In this document: piece by piece, positions 10,648-18,960 of the stretch
Position numbering within the stretch: position 1 is the first letter of the stretch
Layout of the letters: every line of letters begins with the position of its first letter
Assembly (NCBI GenBank): GCA_016868295.1
Contig: VGHJ01000010.1
Span: 1-59,442 of the forward strand
Direction: 5' to 3'
Source of the DNA: Betaproteobacteria bacterium
GTDB lineage: Bacteria > Pseudomonadota > Gammaproteobacteria > Burkholderiales > Rhodocyclaceae
Length of the DNA: 59,442 nt
Notes under the pieces: generated by a model
Told to the model about the DNA's origin: nothing
The model's input: the letters and a program-made list of their open reading frames with translations, nothing else
The model's database searches: none
Position numbers and translations under genes: made by a program

Positions 10648-12129
10648 ATGAAACATCCCCTGCACGCCCTGGCCCTCGGCATCCTGCTCCTCGCCGGCTG
10701 CGCCACGGTCACCAATCCCGTCACCGGCCAGCGCGAACTGACGGTGATGAGCGAAAAGGACGAAATCGCCGCCGGGCGCGAGGCGCACCAGGAGGTGATG
10801 AAGGAGTACCAGGCCTACGACAATCCGGCCCTGCAGGCCTATGTGAACGAGCTCGGCCAGCGCCTGGCGCGGCAGTCGCACCGCAAGGAGCTCGAATGGC
10901 GCTTCACCGTGCTCGACACGCACGAGATCAACGCCTTCGCCCTGCCCGGCGGCTACATCTACGTCACGCGCGGCATCCTCGCCTATCTCGACAGCGAGGC
11001 CGACCTCGCCGGCGTGATCGGCCACGAGATCGGCCATGTCACGGCGCGCCACAGCGCCCAGCGCGCCACGCGCCAACAGGCGGCCGGCATCGGCGTGCTG
11101 GCAGCGACCATCCTCGGCGCCGTGCTGGAGAGCCGCGGCGCGCGCGGCGCCACCGACCTCGCCAGTTCCGCCTCGCAGGGCGTGGCCGCCGGCTACATCG
11201 CCTCCTACAGCCGCGACCAGGAGCTGCAGGCCGACAGCCTCGGCGCCGAGTACCTGGCGCGCAACCAGTACGACCCGCAGAACATGGTCGACGTCATCCG
11301 CGCCCTGCAGGACCAGGAGCGCTACGCCGCCGACCGGGCGGGCGCGGAAGGGCGCAAGCCACCCTCGGGCGCCAACTGGCTTTCCTCGCACCCGAACAAC
11401 GAGCAGCGCCTGCAGGACATACGCCGCATCGCCGGGCAGTACAAGGGCAGGTACGGCGACGAGGGCCGCGCGCGCTACCTGAAGGCGATCGAGGGCCTCG
11501 CCTTCGGCGAGAGCCGCGAGCAGGGCGTCACGCGCGGCCGCAATTTCTACCACGAGCCGCTCGGCATCGCGCTGGCCGCGCCCGAGGGCTGGCGCATCCA
11601 GAACACGCGGGGCGCCCTGATCATCGTCAATGCCGCCGAGGATGCCGGCCTGGTGGTGAAGCTCCTGCCGCCGAAGGCCGGCGGCACGCACGAGGAGATC
11701 ATCCGCAATGTCTTCAACCCCGTGCAGGGGCGCACCGAGCGGCTCACCCTCGGCGGCTTCCTGGCGACGCATTTCGCCGGCACCGCGCGCAACCGCCAGG
11801 GGCAGGCGCAGGCCGTCGAGGCCACCGTCCTCACCGGCCCCGGCAACCGCCATTACCTGCTCGGCTACGCGGCGGGCGACGCCCAGGCGCTCGCCCGCGC
11901 CCGCGGCGGCCTGCGCGCGGCCGAGTCCTCCTTCCGCGCCCTGACCGAGGCCGACCGCGCAGCGGCGCGTCCGTGGTCGCTGCACGCCACGACGCTGCCG
12001 GCGGGCGGTTTCGCCGAGCTGGCGAAGCAATCCCCCCTGCCCAACGCGGAAGCGCAGCTGCGCCTCATCAACGGCGTGTATGCCGGCGGCGCGGCCAAGC
12101 CGGGACAGCCGGTCAAGTCGGTGCGTTAG
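10648..12129 (+). CDS. M48-family periplasmic metalloprotease, lipoprotein
   Basis: A 493-residue zinc protease with a lipoprotein signal peptide (lipobox LLAGC, cysteine near residue 18). The zinc motif HEIGH begins at residue 126 and the third ligand is the Glu in RDQELQADSLGAEYL, followed by a SSHPNNEQRL segment typical of BepA/YfgC and LoiP relatives. After the protease domain lies a 190-residue C-terminal extension (NFYHEPLGIALAAPEGWRIQN onward) found in betaproteobacterial members. Probable role: outer-membrane protein quality control. A strong RBS (CGGAGAAAACC) precedes the ATG. The upstream gap carries one dispersed 24-base motif. Its stop abuts the btuD stop. Confidence 0.93.
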   Translation: MKHPLHALALGILLLAGCATVTNPVTGQRELTVMSEKDEIAAGREAHQEVMKEYQAYDNPALQAYVNELGQRLARQSHRKELEWRFTVLDTHEINAFALPGGYIYVTRGILAYLDSEADLAGVIGHEIGHVTARHSAQRATRQQAAGIGVLAATILGAVLESRGARGATDLASSASQGVAAGYIASYSRDQELQADSLGAEYLARNQYDPQNMVDVIRALQDQERYAADRAGAEGRKPPSGANWLSSHPNNEQRLQDIRRIAGQYKGRYGDEGRARYLKAIEGLAFGESREQGVTRGRNFYHEPLGIALAAPEGWRIQNTRGALIIVNAAEDAGLVVKLLPPKAGGTHEEIIRNVFNPVQGRTERLTLGGFLATHFAGTARNRQGQAQAVEATVLTGPGNRHYLLGYAAGDAQALARARGGLRAAESSFRALTEADRAAARPWSLHATTLPAGGFAELAKQSPLPNAEAQLRLINGVYAGGAAKPGQPVKSVR

Positions 12130-12900
12130 TTAGTCCGGAAGGAAATAGCGGGCGGCGCCCTCGCGCCGCTCGCGCAGCGGATGGCCGAAGAGGCGCGTCA
12201 GGGCCTCGGCCCGCAGCACGGCATCAACCGGCCCCTCCTGCGTGCGCCCCTCGCCGAAGAGCAGCAGCGCGCGGTCGGCGTAACGCAGGGCGAAATTCAC
12301 GTCGTGCAGCACCATGACGATGCCGACTCCGTCCTCGCGCGTGCGGCGCGAGAGCAACTCGAGGATGGCGACCTGGTGGTTGAGGTCGAGGTGAGCGAGC
12401 GGCTCGTCGAGCAGGTAGAGCTTCGGTTGCTGCGCCAGCAGCGCGGCGATGGCCAGGCGCTGGCGCTCGCCGCCGGAGAGCGTGTGCACTTCGCGTGCGC
12501 CGAGCCCGGCCAGATCCACCGCCGCCAGCGCCTCGCGCGCGAGGCGCTCGTCCTCGCGCCCTTCCCAGCCCCAGCGGCCGAGGTGCGGATGGCGGCCGAT
12601 GAGCGCCGTCTCCAGCACGGTCGACTGGAAGGCGTCGATGTGGCCCTGCGGCAGCAGGCCGCGCAGCTGGGCGGCGCGGCGCGTGCCGAGCGCTTCGTAG
12701 GATTCCCCGCACAAGGCCAGCGCGCCCGCCTCCGGCGCGCGCAGGCCCGCCAGCGTCGCGAGCAGCGTCGTCTTGCCGGTGCCGTTGCGGCCGAGGATGG
12801 CGAGGCGCTCGCCCGCCGCGAGGTCGAAGCCGAGACCGGCGGCCACGCGCACGTTGCCGATGTTCACATCCAGGTCGCGAACGGTCAGGAGCGCCGTCAT
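12130..12900 (-). CDS. btuD: Cobalamin/iron-complex ABC transporter ATPase
   Basis: 256-residue FecCD-type ABC ATPase. Walker A is GRNGTGKTT, the signature is LSGGERQRLAIA, Walker B is KLYLLDEPLAHLD, and the H-loop is in VLHDVNFAL. It energises BtuC import of corrinoids. The ATG overlaps the btuC stop by four bases (ATGA). Its neighbours btuC and btuB and the cobalamin riboswitch upstream identify cobalamin as the likely substrate; from sequence alone an iron siderophore would also be possible. Confidence 0.92.
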   Translation of the reverse strand: MTALLTVRDLDVNIGNVRVAAGLGFDLAAGERLAILGRNGTGKTTLLATLAGLRAPEAGALALCGESYEALGTRRAAQLRGLLPQGHIDAFQSTVLETALIGRHPHLGRWGWEGREDERLAREALAAVDLAGLGAREVHTLSGGERQRLAIAALLAQQPKLYLLDEPLAHLDLNHQVAILELLSRRTREDGVGIVMVLHDVNFALRYADRALLLFGEGRTQEGPVDAVLRAEALTRLFGHPLRERREGAARYFLPD

Positions 12901-13883
12901 GACGTCTTCGGACTCCTGGTCAGCAGGAACAGGAACACCGGCACGCCGATCAGCGCGGTGAGCACGCCCACCGGCAGCTGCTGCGGCCCGAACAGGGTGC
13001 GCGCCAGGGTGTCGGCGAGGGTGAGCAGCGCGCCGCCGGCGAGCGCCGCCGCCGGCAGCAGCACGCGCTGGTCGTTGCCGATGGCGAGCCGTACCAGGTG
13101 CGGCACGATCAGGCCGACGAAGCCGACGCTGCCGGCGGTGGTGACCGCCGCCGCCGTGGCGAGCGAGGCGAGCAGGTAGACGCCGGCGCGCAGGCGCGCC
13201 ACCGGCACGCCGAGGGCGCGCGCCGCCAGGTCGCCGCGCGCGAGCAGATTCAGGTCGCGGGCGAAGGGCAGCGTGGCGAGGATGCCGCAGGCGAGCATGG
13301 CGAGCGCCGGCCAGGCCGAGCCGGCATGGGCGAGGTCGCCCATGAGCCAGAAGAGCATGCCGCGCAGCTCGCGCTCCGGCGCGACGGAGAGGATCAGCGC
13401 CACCGCGGCACCGCAGCCGGCGGCGACGATGACGCCGGTGAGCAGCAGCCGCGTCTGCGTCCACGAGCCGTCGCCGCGCGCCAGGCCGAACACCAGCAGC
13501 GTGGCGGCGAGCGCGCCGGAGAAGGCGCCGCCGTGGACGAACACCAGCGGCAGGCCGAAGAGCATGGCGGCGAGCGCGCCGACCGAAGCGCCGCCCGAGA
13601 TGCCGAGCACGTAGGGATCGGCCAGCGGGTTCCGCAGCAGCACCTGCATCAGCGCCCCGGCCAGGGCCAGCAGCGCGCCGCAGGCGAAGGCCGCCAGCGC
13701 GCGCGGCAGGCGCAGCTCGCGCACCACGTCCGCCGCCACGCCCTCGCCGCCGCCGAAGAGCGCCGCGGCGAGCTCGGCCGGCGCCACCGGCAGGCTGCCC
13801 GCCGCCAGCGCGGCGATCAGGCTCGCCAGCCCGAGCAGGGCGAGGAGCAGGATCACCAGCAGGGCGCGGCGGCGGGTAGGCAT
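12897..13883 (-). CDS. btuC: Cobalamin ABC transporter permease
   Basis: 328-residue FecCD-family permease with about ten hydrophobic segments. Family landmarks are LRLPRALAAFACGALLALAG, MQVLLRNPLADPYVLGISGGA and, near the end, GSVGFVGLIVPHLVR. It forms the membrane channel for corrinoids together with btuD, with which it overlaps by four bases. It lies 17 bases downstream of btuB, so btuB-btuC-btuD read as one leftward operon behind riboswitch 2. The binding protein is supplied by separate btuF genes. Confidence 0.93.
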   Translation of the reverse strand: MPTRRRALLVILLLALLGLASLIAALAAGSLPVAPAELAAALFGGGEGVAADVVRELRLPRALAAFACGALLALAGALMQVLLRNPLADPYVLGISGGASVGALAAMLFGLPLVFVHGGAFSGALAATLLVFGLARGDGSWTQTRLLLTGVIVAAGCGAAVALILSVAPERELRGMLFWLMGDLAHAGSAWPALAMLACGILATLPFARDLNLLARGDLAARALGVPVARLRAGVYLLASLATAAAVTTAGSVGFVGLIVPHLVRLAIGNDQRVLLPAAALAGGALLTLADTLARTLFGPQQLPVGVLTALIGVPVFLFLLTRSPKTS

Positions 13884-13900
13884 CTCTTCTAACTAGGCTT

Positions 13901-15763
13901 TCATTTCGGCTCGAAGCGGATGCCGACGAATAGCGTGCGTCCAAGCACCGCATATTCCGTCGTTGAGCTCCGAACGAGCGCATAGTGGCGATCGAACAGG
14001 TTGTCCACTCGACCGAATGCCGACCAGTCCTTGGCGATTCGGTGTTCGCCAAACAGATTGAAGAGCGCGTAGCCTCCCAGACGGCGAGTGTTGGCCGGGT
14101 CGTCGTAGCGCGCGCCGGACAATTTGATTTCGGCGCCGGCTCTCCAGCCATCGCGCCCGGTCGATGCACCGATCGTGCCGAACTGCCGCGCGCGGCTAAC
14201 AAGCAGCTTGTCGGTACCCATGTCGCGTGGGTTCTGTCGATTGTAGTTCGCGTGCACGTCCCAGTTGCCGACATTGCGGCGATATGCCATCGTCCAGCCG
14301 TCTATGCGCGCCGTTCCGACGTTCCTCGGCGTGTAAAACCAAGAGCCGGGGAACGTTTCTTCCCACTGAATCAGATTGTCGACGTCGTTACGAAAGTAGA
14401 TCAAAGATGCCTGCTGGCGATTGTCTTCGTAGTGCAGCGCCGCTTCGCGATTGCGGGCGGACTCGGGTCGTAGATTCGGGTTGCCGACACCCACAAATGG
14501 TGTGTTGGGAAAGTAGAGATCGTTAAACGTCGGCGCCTTGAAGGCATTCGCGTAACTCAACGAGCCGCGCAAGACATCGGAGAACTGATAGCCGTAACCG
14601 AGCATACTTGTCGTCTTGTCGCCGAATTGCGAATTGCGGTCCCGGCGTACATTGGCCTGCACGCGATGGTTCTCGATCCGCCCGCTCCATCCCAACAACG
14701 CCGAATTGATGGTACGTTGGTTAGCCGTAAAGGCTGAAGTCGAATCGACATCCTGACGAACGCGTTCGAGCGCCAGCAAGGCCTGGCCGATTGGAAGATT
14801 GACATCGTTCTGCCAGGAAATCTGCCGCTGCCGCGTCTTGAACGAGTCATCCTCCAAACCGGCGGTCAAGGAGGGCGTCGTCCGCGATGCGTCGGTGCCA
14901 TTGCCTAAACGTAGGGTACTAGTCCAGCTCGGCAGGAAGCGATTGCGAAGATAGGCGCTGGCGCCGCTCACCGTCTTGTGGGAACGCCAATCGGAAAGTG
15001 CACTCGGCCACGCGGAGTCGTACTTGCTCTCGCCGGCACTGCGGAAATAGTCGAGACCAGCCTCGTGATGTGTGTCGAAGCGGTATGCAATATGTGCCGA
15101 ACCGTTCCGGTTGCGGAAACCGTCATTGTCGGGATTGAACGCGGAACTGGAAGTGTTGCTGACCGTGTTTATTCCCTTGCTGCCGGAGGCGCCCAGGTTG
15201 AAATTGTAGAAGAGACGATCCGCGTTGCCGGTGATGGAAAGCACAGTCTCATACGTATTGTGCGTGCCATACCCGGCAGACAGCGAGACCGGCGGCGCGG
15301 CGGCGCCACGGCGCGTGAATATCTGGATGACGCCACCGATCGCATCGGGGCCGTAAAGGGCCGAACTCGGACCACGCACGACTTCGATTCGCTCGATTTG
15401 GGAAAGGGGGATCTGCTCCAACGCGGTTTGTCCGAGCGTAACCGAACCCACGCGTAAACCGTCCACAAGGACCAGGGTATGGCCGGCATTCGTGCCGCGA
15501 ATGAACACGTTTTCCGGCGCACCGCGTCCGCCTGCGCGTGAAAACTCGATGCCCGGCTGACGAGAGAGCAGCTCACTCAAGGTAGCGGCACCGGATTGCT
15601 CGATTTGTTCTCGGCCAACAACGGTTACATCGGCAATCAACTCTTTCGCTCGCGTAGGCTGCCGGGTCGCCGTGACGACGACTTCGGCTTCATCCGCAAA
15701 GGCGGCGATGGGCAAGGAAAAGATGGTTAGCGCCAACGGCGTGGCGCATAAGGCTTTGTGCAT
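13901..15763 (-). CDS. btuB: TonB-dependent vitamin B12 receptor
   Basis: 620-residue outer-membrane receptor. The ATG at 15763 opens a signal peptide ending near AAFADEAE, then the TonB-box region VVVTATRQ. The plug includes FIRGTNAGHTLVLVDGLRVG and VVRGPSSALYGPDAIGGVIQIFTRR, and the barrel ends RTLFVGIRFEPK. It is the intact counterpart of the chimera at 6910-8250. Its base composition is visibly less GC-rich than that of the neighbours, with more A/T at third positions, which suggests a different history from btuC/btuD. It sits about 140 bases behind riboswitch 2. Confidence 0.95.
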   Translation of the reverse strand: MHKALCATPLALTIFSLPIAAFADEAEVVVTATRQPTRAKELIADVTVVGREQIEQSGAATLSELLSRQPGIEFSRAGGRGAPENVFIRGTNAGHTLVLVDGLRVGSVTLGQTALEQIPLSQIERIEVVRGPSSALYGPDAIGGVIQIFTRRGAAAPPVSLSAGYGTHNTYETVLSITGNADRLFYNFNLGASGSKGINTVSNTSSSAFNPDNDGFRNRNGSAHIAYRFDTHHEAGLDYFRSAGESKYDSAWPSALSDWRSHKTVSGASAYLRNRFLPSWTSTLRLGNGTDASRTTPSLTAGLEDDSFKTRQRQISWQNDVNLPIGQALLALERVRQDVDSTSAFTANQRTINSALLGWSGRIENHRVQANVRRDRNSQFGDKTTSMLGYGYQFSDVLRGSLSYANAFKAPTFNDLYFPNTPFVGVGNPNLRPESARNREAALHYEDNRQQASLIYFRNDVDNLIQWEETFPGSWFYTPRNVGTARIDGWTMAYRRNVGNWDVHANYNRQNPRDMGTDKLLVSRARQFGTIGASTGRDGWRAGAEIKLSGARYDDPANTRRLGGYALFNLFGEHRIAKDWSAFGRVDNLFDRHYALVRSSTTEYAVLGRTLFVGIRFEPK

Positions 15764-15904
15764 CGAAAACTCCTCGTTCCTCCGGCCTGCGTCCCCGCTG
15801 CCGGACAATGTCATAAAACGGAAAGGCCGAAGGGAGCGTCGATCGGAACGGGCAGGACCCGGAGCCGGCAGCCGCACCCCCGCGGCGATTCCAACTGGTC
15901 CGTT

Positions 15905-16100
15905 CGAGGCCGGTATCCGGGCTCGCAAGTCTTGATCCGCCGCCTTCCCGGGCTTGTCGCCCAGTGGCTTTGTGTAGCGGACCCGCACTCGCTTACCGTT
16001 GCGGGGGCAGCCGAGGCATTGCCGGAAAGGGAACCTCCGGCGCACCTCGTTCCCGTTTAACCCGCCGGCGGAGGGCCGGCGAAGCACCTGGAACAGGATG
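15905..16100 (-). promoter_or_regulatory. Cobalamin riboswitch 2
   Basis: Minus-strand element almost identical to riboswitch 1: CCAGGTGCTTC, the same GCCGGC hairpin, AAACGGGAACGAGGTGC, TGCCCCCGCAACGGTAAGCG, CACAAAGCCACTGG, CCGGGAAGGCGG, GACTTGCGAG and the B12 box CCCGGATACCGGCC. It precedes the btuB-btuC-btuD operon. Between it and btuB is a 140-base leader that shares the stretch TGTCCGGCAGCGGGGACGCA with the leader of the other copy, so the whole regulatory module appears duplicated. Confidence 0.95.
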
Positions 16101-16131
16101 TCGCCTGGCAAAAAGCCATGCGACGCCATGA

Positions 16132-16137
16132 AGTATA
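16132..16137 (-). promoter_or_regulatory. Candidate -10 box for riboswitch 2 transcript
   Basis: TATACT on the minus strand, at the same distance from the riboswitch as the TATAAT of copy 1. The region expected to hold the -35 box coincides with a copy of the dispersed 24-base motif (16144-16167). Confidence 0.4.
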
Positions 16138-16143
16138 GCGGCA

Positions 16144-16167
16144 AAAGTCAGCCTCGGCAGGACGGCG
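16144..16167 (+). repeat. Dispersed 24-base motif, copy 4 (one mismatch)
   Basis: AAAGTCAGCC, spacer TCGGCAGG, ACGGCG. Intergenic, upstream of riboswitch 2 and zapB. Confidence 0.8.
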
Positions 16168-16251
16168 CCTTCGCCCCGGCCGTCACAAACCACATTCAGA
16201 ATTCCCTGTTATTGCTTGACGTGAAACCGCTTTCTTTGTTAGTTTGTCGCA

Positions 16252-16443
16252 ATGGACCGGGAACTATTCGCCCTCGAAGAACGCATCCAGCAGTTCGTCA
16301 CGCTGTGCCAGAACCTGCGCTCGGAGAACCAGGAATTGCGCACGCGCGTGGCCGGGCTCGAAGTCGAGCGCAACCGCCTCAACGAAAAGATCGAGACAGC
16401 CTGCAGCCGCCTCGAGTCCCTCATGGAGCGGGTGCCGGAGTGA
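16252..16443 (+). CDS. ZapB-like coiled-coil protein
   Basis: 63 residues, almost entirely heptad-like: LEERIQQFVTLCQNLRSENQEL and VAGLEVERNRLNEKIE give a continuous coiled coil. Short coiled-coil proteins of this kind lie immediately before zapA in many beta- and gammaproteobacteria and are thought to assist the Z ring. The stop overlaps the GTG start of zapA by four bases. A possible -35 (TTGACG at 16216) lies upstream, but the -10 is weak. The divergent neighbour is riboswitch 2. Confidence 0.8.
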   Translation: MDRELFALEERIQQFVTLCQNLRSENQELRTRVAGLEVERNRLNEKIETACSRLESLMERVPE

Positions 16444-16754
16444 CGAGCCGCAAGGACGCCAACACGCTCGACATCGTCCTCATGGGGCGCGAATACCGCG
16501 TCGCCTGCGCGCCGGAAGAGCGCGAGGTCCTGCAGAGCGCCGTCGCTCTGGTTGACGAGAAGATGCGCGACATCGGCGAGAAGACCAAGTCCACCGGCGA
16601 GCGCCTCGCCGTCATGACGGCCCTCAACCTCGCCCACGAACTGCTCTCCATCAAGCTGCCCGGCGGTTTTGACATGCAGGAGTTCAGGCGTAGAATCGGC
16701 ACCATGCAGTCGCAGCTCGACGAGGCGATGGCCAGCCAGGAACAGTTGTTCTAG
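16440..16754 (+). CDS. zapA: Cell division protein ZapA
   Basis: Small cytoplasmic protein that binds and bundles FtsZ. It starts with GTG at 16440, overlapping the upstream stop (GTGA), and has 104 residues. Landmarks are LDIVLMGREYRVACAPEERE at the N-terminus, AVALVDEKMRDI, and a C-terminal coiled coil (MQEFRRRIGTMQSQLDEAM). The gene order zapB-like, zapA, 6S RNA is widely conserved. A longer upstream reading is possible but would run through the zapB-like gene. Confidence 0.93.
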   Translation: MTSRKDANTLDIVLMGREYRVACAPEEREVLQSAVALVDEKMRDIGEKTKSTGERLAVMTALNLAHELLSIKLPGGFDMQEFRRRIGTMQSQLDEAMASQEQLF

Positions 16755-16785
16755 CCCGTCCTTCCCTCCCGGGTGCGGCGTCGAG

Positions 16786-16975
16786 ATTTCCCCTGCGGTG
16801 TTCGCCAAGGCTTACCAATCCTTGAACCAATGACTTGGCATTGGCTGCGGACCACAGTGTCACTTTTGTGAGCGTCCCTCCTTCGGGAGCCCGGACGCAC
16901 CTGCGGTGACCGGAAAGCGGCCGCTCTGGACCTCAGGTTCAGGATGCCGGCCTAGCGGCACAGGCGGGGGATCCC
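16786..16975 (+). ncRNA. ssrS: 6S RNA
   Basis: The gap after zapA has the 6S RNA pattern: a 5' arm ATTTCCCCTGCGGTGTTCGC, a central region with TTGAACCAATGACTTGGCATT, and a 3' arm GGCACAGGCGGGGGATCCC that pairs back to the start. 6S RNA binds sigma-70 RNA polymerase and dampens transcription in stationary phase. Its position directly downstream of zapA is the conserved proteobacterial location. The ends are estimated from the pairing arms and may be off by a few bases. The usual downstream 5-formyltetrahydrofolate cyclo-ligase gene is replaced here by an EVE-domain gene. Confidence 0.88.
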
Positions 16976-16979
16976 ATCA

Positions 16980-17008
16980 AAAGCGCGGCGAATCGCCGCG
17001 CTTTGTAT
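16980..17008 (+). terminator. Rho-independent terminator after 6S RNA
   Basis: Perfect 11-base stem AAAGCGCGGCG/CGCCGCGCTTT with an AAT loop, followed by a mixed GTATTT tail. It lies just after the 6S RNA and 14 bases before the EVE-domain gene. Confidence 0.75.
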
Positions 17009-17021
17009 TTAGGGATTGCGC

Positions 17022-17482
<461 letters not shown>

Positions 17483-17486
<4 letters not shown>

Positions 17487-18283
17487 GCTGGTGGTGGCTC
17501 GCCTACCCGCTGCTCGGCTGCTTCGCCGGCTTCATCGCGGGACTCTTCGGCGTCGGCGGCGGGCTGACCATCGTACCGCTGCTGTTCATGATCTTCGCCG
17601 CGCAAGGTTTCCCGCCCGAGCACGTCATGCACCTGGCGCTCGGCACCTCGATGGCGACCATCGTGCTCACCTCGATCTCCAGCATGCGCGCCCACCACGA
17701 CCACGGCGCGGTGCGCTGGGAGATCGTCAAGGCGATGGCGCCGGGCTTGGTCGTCGGCACGCTCGCCGGCTCGCTCTTCGCCAGCGTCGTGCCGACGCGG
17801 CCGCTCGCCTTCGCCTTCACCGCCATCGTCTACTACGCCGCGCTGCAGATGGTGCTCGACTTCAAGCCAAAGCCGACGCGGGCGCTGCCGCGCACGGCCT
17901 GGCTGTTCGTCGTCGGCACGGCGATCGGCATCGTCTCCAGCCTGGTGGCGGCGGGCGGCGGCTTCCTCTCGATTCCCTACATGGTCTGGCACAACGTGAC
18001 GATCCACCACGCCGTCGGCACCTCGGCGGCGCTCGGCTTCCCGATCGCCGTGGCCGGCACGATCGGCTACATCGCCGCAGGCTGGAAGGCCACCGGCCTG
18101 CCGGCGGGAAGCCTCGGCTACGTCTATCTGCCGGCCTTCGTCGGCGTGGCGGCGATGACCATGCTCATCGCGCCGCTCGGCGCCAAGACGGCGCACCGGC
18201 TGCCGGTGAAGCAGCTCAAGCGCGCCTTCGGCGTCTTCCTCGCGCTATTGGCGACGAAGATGCTGCACAGCCTGATCGGCTGA
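17483..18283 (+). CDS. TauE/SafE-family membrane permease
   Basis: 266-residue membrane protein with about eight hydrophobic segments. The glycine-rich first helix GLFGVGGGLTIVPLL and the repeated counterpart SSLVAAGGGFLSIPYM mark the two halves of the TauE/SafE (DUF81) family, whose members export sulfite, sulfoacetate or other anions. The substrate cannot be told from sequence. The start overlaps the EVE gene stop (ATGA), so the two are co-translated. Immediately after its stop lies a dispersed palindromic repeat. Confidence 0.88.
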
Positions 18284-18285
18284 GC

Positions 18286-18312
18286 CGTCATCTCCGCACA
18301 AGCGGGAATCCA
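18286..18312 (+). repeat. Fragment of a dispersed palindromic repeat
   Basis: CGTCATCTCCGCACAAGCGG followed by GAATCCA resembles the widespread proteobacterial intergenic repeat with arms ATTCCCGC/GCGGGAAT. The left arm is imperfect. It lies exactly between the permease stop and the start of the sigma-factor remnant. Confidence 0.6.
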
Positions 18313-18470
18313 TGAATGCCAAGGTGCTGGCGATTCCGATCGGCACGGTGATGAGCCGGCTGTGCCGCGCGCGCGGTGCGCTGCGCGGACTGCTGGAAGC
18401 GGCTAAGGAACAGCCGCGCCTGAGGAGCGTGAAATGCGCCATGAAAAGGAATTTTCCGACGAACGGCTGA
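18312..18470 (+). pseudogene. Remnant of an ECF sigma factor (region 4.2 only)
   Basis: A 52-residue frame whose first half, LAIPIGTVMSRLCRARGALRGLL, is the recognition-helix end of an ECF sigma factor (region 4.2, normally preceded by YREIAEI and about 130 further residues). Everything upstream, including region 2, is missing; the reading begins directly after a palindromic repeat. The downstream anti-sigma-like gene overlaps it by 37 bases, the arrangement expected for a coupled sigma/anti-sigma pair. It probably marks a deletion that removed the front of the sigma gene. Confidence 0.7.
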
Positions 18471-18949
18471 ACGCCTTCTTCGACAACGAACTGGGCGCCC
18501 ATGAGCGCGAGGAGATCCTCGCCGCCGCGGCCGCCGATCCCGACCTCGCCCGGCGCCACGAGCTGCTCACCTTCGTCTCCTGCGGCAACGCCATCGCGCG
18601 CTACCGCAACGCGGGGCTGGACGTCACGCTGGTGCCGGAAGCAAGGGTGGAGCGCATGGCGATCGAGCACATCGTCGACCGCGTGCGCCTGGGGTGGACT
18701 TACCTGAAGATCCGAGCGGCCGGGCGCTCGATCTGCACGGGCTCGGCGGCGAAGCCGATGCCGGAGAAGGCGGCCGCCAGGCACATCGCCACGAACGCGA
18801 TGAGCACCTTGGCCTTGTGCTTCCAGGGGCTGGCCGGTCCCTTCAGTTTTTCATTACGCATGTTCCCTCCTCCAAGGGTGAGCCGCGACGCGCTGCGGCT
18901 ACGATACACCGCGCCGCCCGGCGACCGCAACGAATTATTTGATACTTGA
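18434..18949 (+). CDS. Anti-sigma-factor-like protein, probably decayed
   Basis: The ATG at 18434 is preceded by GAGGAG. The first 80 residues (DERLNAFFDNELGAHEREEILAAAAADPDLARR, written here in part) resemble the N-terminal domain of anti-sigma factors of the zf-HC2/RsiW type, although no zinc-binding HxxxCxxC motif is seen. After about residue 90 the sequence loses family character and overlaps, antisense, a short gene with a much better RBS (18700-18861). I read this as the front of an anti-sigma gene whose 3' part was lost together with most of its sigma factor. The extent of the real product is uncertain. Confidence 0.45.
   Translation: MRHEKEFSDERLNAFFDNELGAHEREEILAAAAADPDLARRHELLTFVSCGNAIARYRNAGLDVTLVPEARVERMAIEHIVDRVRLGWTYLKIRAAGRSICTGSAAKPMPEKAAARHIATNAMSTLALCFQGLAGPFSFSLRMFPPPRVSRDALRLRYTAPPGDRNELFDT
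18700..18861 (-). CDS. Small protein with one hydrophobic segment
   Basis: 53 codons with a very strong ribosome binding site (GGAGGAGGGAAC before the ATG). The sequence has a basic start (MRNEKLKG, then PWKHKAK), a hydrophobic segment VLIAFVAMCLAAAFSGIGFAA and a short tail ending PAARIFR. It looks like a signal peptide or single membrane anchor followed by 14 residues. It may be an intact small membrane protein, or the front of a longer exported protein whose rest was deleted. I do not recognise a family. It is antisense to the anti-sigma-like frame and lies upstream of no obvious partner. Confidence 0.45.
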   Translation of the reverse strand: MRNEKLKGPASPWKHKAKVLIAFVAMCLAAAFSGIGFAAEPVQIERPAARIFR

Positions 18950-18960
18950 ATTAAAACGGG

